A stretch of 64,000 nt of DNA, taken from the NCBI GenBank assembly GCA_030272155.1, contig CP126196.1:2294001-2358000 (forward strand). Reading direction: 5' to 3'. The translations under genes were made by a program, and so were the position numbers. Positions 58,024 through 64,000 of this stretch are shown one piece after another (the stretch's first letter is position 1; the number at the start of each line of letters is the position of its first letter). Source of the stretch: Tetradesmus obliquus. Taxonomy: Eukaryota > Chlorophyta > Chlorophyceae > Sphaeropleales > Scenedesmaceae. Below the pieces are notes generated by a model, which was not told where the DNA came from, did not search any database, and was given only the letters and a program-made list of their open reading frames with translations.

Positions 58024-61000
58024 CTAATGATGTTTAAACTGCAGTGCCGCAGCAGCAAGGCCACAGACTGCGAGCAGCTGGTGCTGTGATGCCTGGCTGC
58101 TCGTCTGCGCTTGTGCATCATCCCTGGCACCAGCACTCGACAAACCGTGCCGATGGCGCATTGCAGTGCACTTCCCTCGCCCTGCTCCTGCTGCGGCACG
58201 TGCGCCAGCTGCTGCGCCTGCAGCTGGGATGTCGTTCTGTGCTGATGCCGCTGCTGCTGCTGCAGTGCTGTGAAGTCCTGAAGTTGAGTGACCTGATAGC
58301 ACAAGTGCTGCCAGGTCATGCTGTAGGGCACCTGAGGGCCTGCAGCATGAATACAGATGCCCATAGCCGTGGGCAGGAGCCATGCCCCTGCACCTGGCAG
58401 CAGCTTTGTTGCTGCTATTCTTTCTGCATATAGAGCTACTGCTGAAACTAGCACTGCCAGCCCAGATGCGCTGCCTTTCTTGGCTGCTGCTGCTCAGCCT
58501 GCTGCTCGCACTGCTGCCTGACCTGCTGCTGCTGCTAGGCGGCAGGTCAGCAGTCAGCACATCCGAAGCATTGTGATGATCCAGCCCATTGGCGCCGTGG
58601 TCATCCTGCTGCATAGCTGCTGCTGCTGCTCCTGCTGCCGCTGCGGCAGCAGCCGCTCGTGCTTCTGCAGCAGCACCAGCTGCTGCGGCCGGTGAGACAC
58701 TGCTGCCACCCCGGCACCCTTGGCTGCTGCTGCCGCGTTGCGTGCTGCTGCTTGGCAAGCTGTGAGCGTGACTAGCTTCCACCCCGCTGCTTGTCCTGCT
58801 CCTGCTGCCCCTAGCTTCAGCTCCAGAACTTGAACCGCCTGCAGATGCGAGGCTGCTGCATTGCAACCCTGGTAGCATGAGCTTGTCGGCGGCACCTGGT
58901 ATGGCATGCATGCGCTCGCTGCTGCTGACATCCCGCCTACCAGCTGCATGACAGCTGCCTCTGCTTGTGCGTTGTTGCGCCGCTGCTTCCTTACGCCTGC
59001 TGCTGCTGCTGCTGCTGCCATCAACAGCAGCAGAAGCTGCAGCATGTGCAAGGGTATTGCACTGCAGCCCAAGGTGTGCCTGGCGCTCTGCCAGCTGCTC
59101 TGGCGCTGAAGGCGTGGCACAGCAGACAAAACTGTGCTGCAGGTGCTTCCCTGCACTGAAGCATGCATGACACAGGTTGAAGGCGGCACACTCCAGGCAG
59201 CGGTACCGGCTGCCCTCAATAGGGTTCTGCAAACAAAGCAGCAGCAGGCAGCACATAAAGGTGATACCTGTTCTGCGTCTTACTTTGCTTTGAGGCAATT
59301 GATGCGATGCAACGCAGCAAGTATGCGGGCCTGCTTACAGTGTGCACGTGCTTAGAAGATGCTGCATAGGTTCAAGTTCAGCAGCCCTGTGTGCCGCAGC
59401 ATATATGCCTGCATCTTTTTGTCATGACGCGAACTGCAACAGGTCCTACGCACATCACATCACACGCACCTGCTGGCAATTGCTGCAGCTCACGCCCTTG
59501 TGGCAGCTTCTCGCCTGCGCTGCTGCCTTGCCCCCGGCTGCTGCTGCTGCGGGTGCAGCAGCGGGTGGGCTCCAGTCCAGCCTGCCCCAGGGGCAGCGGC
59601 ACAGCGGGCAGCTGAGCTCCTGCTGCAGCGTCTTTGTCTGGTGATCGCTCCATACCCTGTGCAGCACCATGCAGCGGCGCAGCAGTGATTGCTCAGAACA
59701 AACAAGCTGCCGCAATATCAGCACATGCCTTGCTGTGCATGATGCATGTGGTGGTACCCGGGAACATGCAGGACCTTACACAGTTGAGCACTATATCCCG
59801 AGTAACCATCATGCGCAACGGTGTGCTCGGCAAAGCCAAGTTGAGCTGCTGCACGCACTTGCGTTGAGCAGCAGTGCAGCAGCAACCACCTCTTGCAGCG
59901 GCCATAGTTGCTCTTGCCGCATGAGCTGCTGCATCTGCTTGCATTCAACACCACAGCATCATGCTCATGCATTGGTCATTCCCACCTCATGCAGCGGCCG
60001 TGGATGCTCTTGCCGCACGAGCTGCTGCACCACACCAGCCAGCCAGGCTCCACGCCGCTCAGGCTCTCGTAGCAGATCGGGCAGGGCTCGTCCTGCAAGC
60101 AGGCGGCAGGACAACCAGGCAAATTCCAAGTTTTCAACCAGTGAACGAGCGCTGCTGCAGGCTTGGCAGGTGATGTGTTATAGCGACACATGATAGCCGT
60201 GCCGTGTAATTGTTTGATAAAAAACAACAGAGCAGTTGCAGTTGGACTTCCTTGAAGGTGGGCTGTTGATTGATACACAGGACTTTCACATGCCACAAAG
60301 AGACTGTGCTTAACCTCCCACCTGCTCAATGGTGCGCCGCTGCACGGTGCTTCCCTGCTTGCCGCTGCTACTGCTGCTGCTGCTGCTGCTGCTGCTTGTG
60401 CGGCGGCCTGCTGCCCTGCCTGCGCTGCCTCTGCTGCTACTGCTCAGCCGGCCATCCAGCAGCTCCTGCAGCTCCCTGTCTGGCGTTAGGAGAGCAGAAA
60501 GCATGGCACACGCCGCAGATATGGTGCTGTTACGGGCATTACGGCAAGAAGCAGGTCATGGGCTGCTGCATCTTGGTGCGTGTTGTCAACATACTTGCCA
60601 GCTTGAACGTCTGCAAAACAGTGTGCAGTTTCTGTATAGAGGCTAACTGAATTGCACGATGCGCAACCAACCTGTGAGTGCTGACTGCCACAGCAGCGGG
60701 TTGTCTGCTGCCAGGCGCATCACGCGCAGCATGATGAACAGCAGGTGCACGCAGGGCTCATGAGGCTGGGCAGCGCTGTGCCTGCAGGAGGACGCGGGTG
60801 GCAGCAGAGCAGCAGACGCAGCGGGCGTAAGCAGTTGTATCTTTACTGCAAGGCCTTGAACATACAGACAACAAGCGTCGATGCAAGTCCTGAGACATGC
60901 AGCCCTTGCAGCAACCTGCTGCAGGTCAGCTGGCTAGAATGAAGTGTTGGTGCTTGCAAGAAGGTGATGTGTTCAAGTGCTGCAGGAACTGCCAACTTGC

Positions 61001-61253
61001 CAGTCCTGCAAGCTGCACCTGACTTGGACATGTGCACAGTTGCTGCAGCAGCTGCTGTTGCAGTCATGCGGTTTCGAAAATGCCGAGCTCGCCTGCAGCT
61101 GCATGTTGGCTGGTTACCCAGAGCCACTTTGAACTTATCGCCGCCTGGGTCCTGCCCAACCACAAATGAGGAAGGGCCCGGCCGCTGCAGCACATACAAG
61201 CTGCTGCCACTGCTGCTGGGCTGGGCGAGCTGAGCTACCAAGGCTTGAAGCTC
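58024..61253 (-). CDS. ZSWIM2: ZSWIM2/MEX-like E3 ubiquitin ligase (SWIM-RING-ZZ), 5' end unresolved
   Basis: Exons (minus) 61253-61093, 60781-60672, 60479-60322, 60092-59986, 59656-59470 and 59226-58024 give 1926 nt and 641 aa after an unfound N-terminal exon. SWIM: FKVALGNQPTCSC then EPCVHLL (CxC..CxH). RING: CPIC, CSSSC, HGRC, then VWSDHQ and CPLC, close in layout to animal ZSWIM2. ZZ finger: CSNCQQ then NPIEGSRYRCLEC and CHAC. A 330-residue Ser/Ala-rich tail follows, without the second RING of animal ZSWIM2. Family members are RING E3 ligases with self-ubiquitination activity. The SWIM intron after exon 1 uses a GC donor (CAG|GCGAGC), which is required for the frame and the CxH pair. The first exon shown begins at an acceptor, so the start ATG lies upstream of 61253. 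Confidence 0.8.
59885..59960 (-). repeat. Echo of ZSWIM2-like RING exon end
   Basis: A diverged copy of the end of the RING exon (minus strand, the CGKSIHGRCMR region with donor) lies about 100 bp downstream of the true donor. It reads CGKSNYGRCK-like, with His and Met changed. Confidence 0.65.
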
Positions 61254-62120
61254 CTGCAGGACAGTCACATGCGTTTCATCAGGGATACTCCAACGTCCTT
61301 GCAGTGCAGCTTTGCTGTTCCTCTTTGTGCTGTTGCTGCGCACAAGCCAGGACTGTCAACACACTGTGCTGTTCAACAGCTGCAGTTGCAGCCTGCATCC
61401 GCGACAGCAACTGCAGGGCGCATACACAACTGCCATAAAGGCTTGCAGGTTCCATAGGGCAGCACAAGGACATTGGATTGCTTGGGTTGATGCTGCAATA
61501 CCAGAACTTTCAGTGGCAGCAGATGAGCTGCTTCTTGCCTGTGATGGCTTGCTGCGCCATGGTGCTGCCCTGCCAGCAGACATGGCAAACAACAGCCGTG
61601 CTCAAGCACCCACACTGCCAGCGCCTGTCTAAATCATGACACTTTGTTGCTTCAACCTTCGCTTTGCCATAAACACTTGGGACCAGCGATTGGCACAGCA
61701 GGCACCACAAGCAGACGTACTGCTGGTTGACCTGCAGCTCAAGCTGTGGGTGATGTTTGTCCAAGGCAACATGAAACACGCTGGCTGCTAAATAATATTG
61801 AACGACGTAAGCAGCAGTATCGCCGTACACGGATTGCTCGGCATCATCGCGAGAACTGCAAACCCTACTAACAGTGCCTGACGTATGGTGCTTGGTTAAG
61901 CTCTGTTCAGCGAGATGCTGGCCTTAACGTAACTACTCTCAACTGTGTTAACGTTCTGTCTCGTGTGAATGCAGTTCCACGGTTCTCGTGCTCCCCAGCA
62001 GCAGCACCAGCAACAGCAGCATGTCATCGTTGGATCCCATCACACCAAGCAAAAAACTTGCATGCCGTGGTTAGTCTCCGTTATTGTACCGCTTCAGCAA
62101 CTTTCTGTCGCATTGCAATC
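61254..62120. other. Divergent interval between ligase and channel genes
   Basis: It should contain the missing 5' exon(s) of the minus-strand ligase, both promoters, and possibly a 5' exon of the plus-strand channel. In-frame upstream extension of the channel exon is open back to about 61965 without an ATG. No motif strong enough to place a promoter was found. Confidence 0.35.
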
Positions 62121-64000
62121 ATGCTGGGCCTTGCACGGCTGTGGCACATCGTGCTGCTGGTCAGGGCACGCCTGGAGGCCCGTGCTGTAGGCAACTTCAG
62201 GCTGCGCATTGCACTGCTGCTTGGCTTCAGTGTGGCCAATGTGGGGTTTGGTGCACTGCTGTACAAGCTAGCCAGTGGGCCTGGTGCAGTGTCAACAGAG
62301 GACGCCTTGTTCACTGTTTACTCGGTGAGTTCAGCATCCACGTCCAAGTGGTACCACAGTTACTGCAGCTGCATGGAGCCAGACACAGCACATAGCACAG
62401 ATTAGGGTATGCATGCTCAGATGATGGTTTGACTGGTGTGCTGGATACACAGGATTCATGCAGGGCTGGACAAGCAGCAGCAGCTTACCAGGGTTGTCAT
62501 GGAGCAGTTGCAGGAATGTCTAGCACTTGATGAAACAGCCACGACTCTCGACTTTCATTGTGATGCCATTGCTCATGACCTTTTTGGCATGCAGGTGCTG
62601 TACAGCGTTCCAGGTAGGCAATGACTGGCCCATGGCGCAGTATCACCTGTCCAGGAGCATGGCCAGTGCGCACGCTGCAGCTTACACAACGGAAGTATGC
62701 GCCTTCATGCATGCGTTGCTGCAAGTGCATGGCACATTGCATTGCGCTGCCTGCAGCTATTGCAGGTCTGTGTGCCAAAGCATGCACATCTACACACGCA
62801 TCCAGCGTTGCATGCCGGTGCCTCAACCATGTTGCTGTTGCTGCTGCTGTTGAACAGGCGCTGACATCACGCATGCCTCTTCCCGGCTGGCCACAATCGT
62901 GCTCAACATGATCTTCCTGTTTGGCTTGCTGGTGCGCTTGCTTGCTGGCCTGCATTGCACAGCAAGCATTGGCGGTGATGCTATGGCTTGATGGGTAACA
63001 TTATGATTGCACAGCAAGCATTTTACTGCAGCTGTGCCAGTGTAGCCTGGTGCAGATGATTGACAGCTGAACTGCAATGCATGTGATATGCAAAGGCAGC
63101 GTCACAATGGCGTGGATGTGGCTGCGACCTCTTGCACATAAGTACAAAAGACAGCGACCTGCATTTTGGCCAGCAGAGTCCTGCTCGCCATCATACGTCT
63201 GACATTATTGTTGAACACTTGTGGTGTGCTGTGCATCATCATCATGCACAGGTGTTTGCCACCATCCTGGCCATGATCACGGAGGAGGTGAACAGCATGC
63301 TGCTGGACGTGCGCTGCGGCAAGGCCCCCCTGGCCATGAGTGGCCACATCCTGCTGCTCAACTGGAACAGGCAGGTGCGTTGTCGTCATCTTTGAGGTTG
63401 CTGTTGTCAACTATTATGATCTGAGGACTACTGTCATTTGAAAAAGAACATGTGCGCTGTCAGGCCGCATCCTGCTGCTCAGTGGGAACAGGCGGGTGCG
63501 GCGTTGTCGTATCACTGCAATGGACATTGTGAATAGTATATAGTATCCACTGCCTGCTGCCACGCTCACCCCCTTTCGCATGCGCAGGTGCCGTTCCTGC
63601 TGGATCAGCTGCAGCAGGTGCAGCACGGTGCAGCTGCTGGCCGGCACCCCTTTGCTGGCCGGCCGCTGGTGATCCTGGCAGATGCTGCCAAGGATGACAT
63701 AGATGCAGCGGTGAGCAGCCGCAACGTCATGGCTGACTGTACACATGCAGATCTGCGGTGCTGTCTCAATAGCGCACACCAATGCTGCTGTGCCTGCAGT
63801 GTCCACAGAAGTGTGGTCAACACAGGATTTGGAGTGCCAGAAGATTGCAGTGCCAGGGCAGAATGAGCAGAGAGAGGAGCAGGACAGCTCGGGCGTGCCA
63901 CGGTTGGGTGGCAGCCTCGCTTTTTGTTTGATAAGTTGCACTGTTATCAGTCTGGGACAGAAAAACTGCTTGCTCTGGCAGCAGGTCTCTGACGTATTAC
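62121..64000 (+). CDS. POLLUX/CASTOR-type ion channel (plastid-envelope-like), 3' partial
   Basis: Exons visible: 62121-62324 (5' limit uncertain), 62595-62613, 62858-62931, 63252-63374 and 63588-63710; the gene continues past the window. Phases are 0, 0, 1, 0, 0. Exon 1 has the membrane segment IALLLGFSVANVGFGALLY. A 19-nt microexon encodes VLYSVP. The third exon gives GADITHASSRLATIVLNMIFLFGLL (split here: pore-side segment, then a second helix). The fourth has MITEEVNSMLLDVRCGKAPLAMSG then HILLLNWN, and the fifth PFLLDQL..PLVILADAAKDDI, the start of an RCK-like domain. Layout matches CASTOR/POLLUX/SYM8 and plant PEC proteins, which conduct K/Ca at nuclear or plastid envelopes. Plastid localisation is inference from the VPGAD-type sequence. 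Confidence 0.72.
63461..63500 (+). repeat. Echo of channel exon 4 end
   Basis: A ~40-bp copy of the exon 4 end (SGHILLLNWNR region with donor GGTGCG), 90 bp downstream of the true donor at 63375. Confidence 0.7.

Noticed and set aside
1..64000. tRNA or rRNA genes
   Set aside because: No cloverleaf with A and B boxes and no conserved rRNA stretch was noticed on either strand by eye.

Overview
The window looks like nuclear DNA of a chlorophyte green alga, probably a chlorophyte such as a member of the Sphaeropleales. This is inference. The genes carry many short exons with GT..AG introns of about 100-600 bp, CAG/CTG trinucleotide tracts are everywhere (polyQ and polyA in exons, CTG tracts in introns), and the gene content (PIF1 helicase, AGC kinase, SWIM/RING/ZZ E3 ligase, POLLUX-type channel, LSMT-like SET proteins) is eukaryotic. 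No bacterial or organellar features were seen. Gene models were built by hand from reading frames, splice-site phase and family motifs. Those called complete have summed exon lengths divisible by three.

Layout. (1) 483-15086: two head-to-tail SET-domain genes, about 7.7 kb apart, each with 14 exons. Nine of the 14 exons have identical lengths in the two genes, not counting introns. Each protein has an N-terminal signal peptide and two successive SET modules (A and B). The second gene has an in-frame TAG at the active-site tyrosine of module A. (2) 16104-19610: an AGC-like protein kinase. (3) 22121-31518: a PIF1-family DNA helicase of about 1413 aa with a roughly 730-residue Q/A/S-rich insertion. 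(4) 32219-47063: a tandem array of a Tc1/mariner-like transposon. It has four complete 2965-bp bodies plus one truncated copy, with a 717-bp terminal-inverted-repeat element (X) at every second junction. Each body encodes a DD35E transposase on the minus strand and, on the plus strand, an AT-hook plus Vsr/EDxHD-like PD-(D/E)XK nuclease. The main nuclease exon lies inside the transposase intron, and the second transposase exon lies inside a nuclease intron. (5) 47094-47558: a LINE RNase H remnant at the array edge. (6) 48594-56107: two paralogous secreted proteins 6.1 kb apart, separated by degenerate repeat DNA. (7) 58024-61253 (minus): a ZSWIM2/MEX-type SWIM-RING-ZZ ubiquitin ligase, 5' end not resolved. 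(8) 62121 to the end (plus): a POLLUX/CASTOR (plastid-envelope channel) type gene that runs off the window.

A theme running through all the host genes is the exon 'echo': intronic partial copies of an adjacent exon that include its splice junction. More than fifteen are visible, and they range from single copies to donor-bearing minisatellites. The most novel item is the transposon with two reciprocally nested, opposite-strand genes. I know of no described Tc1/mariner element that carries a Vsr-like nuclease in this arrangement, but I could not search for one.
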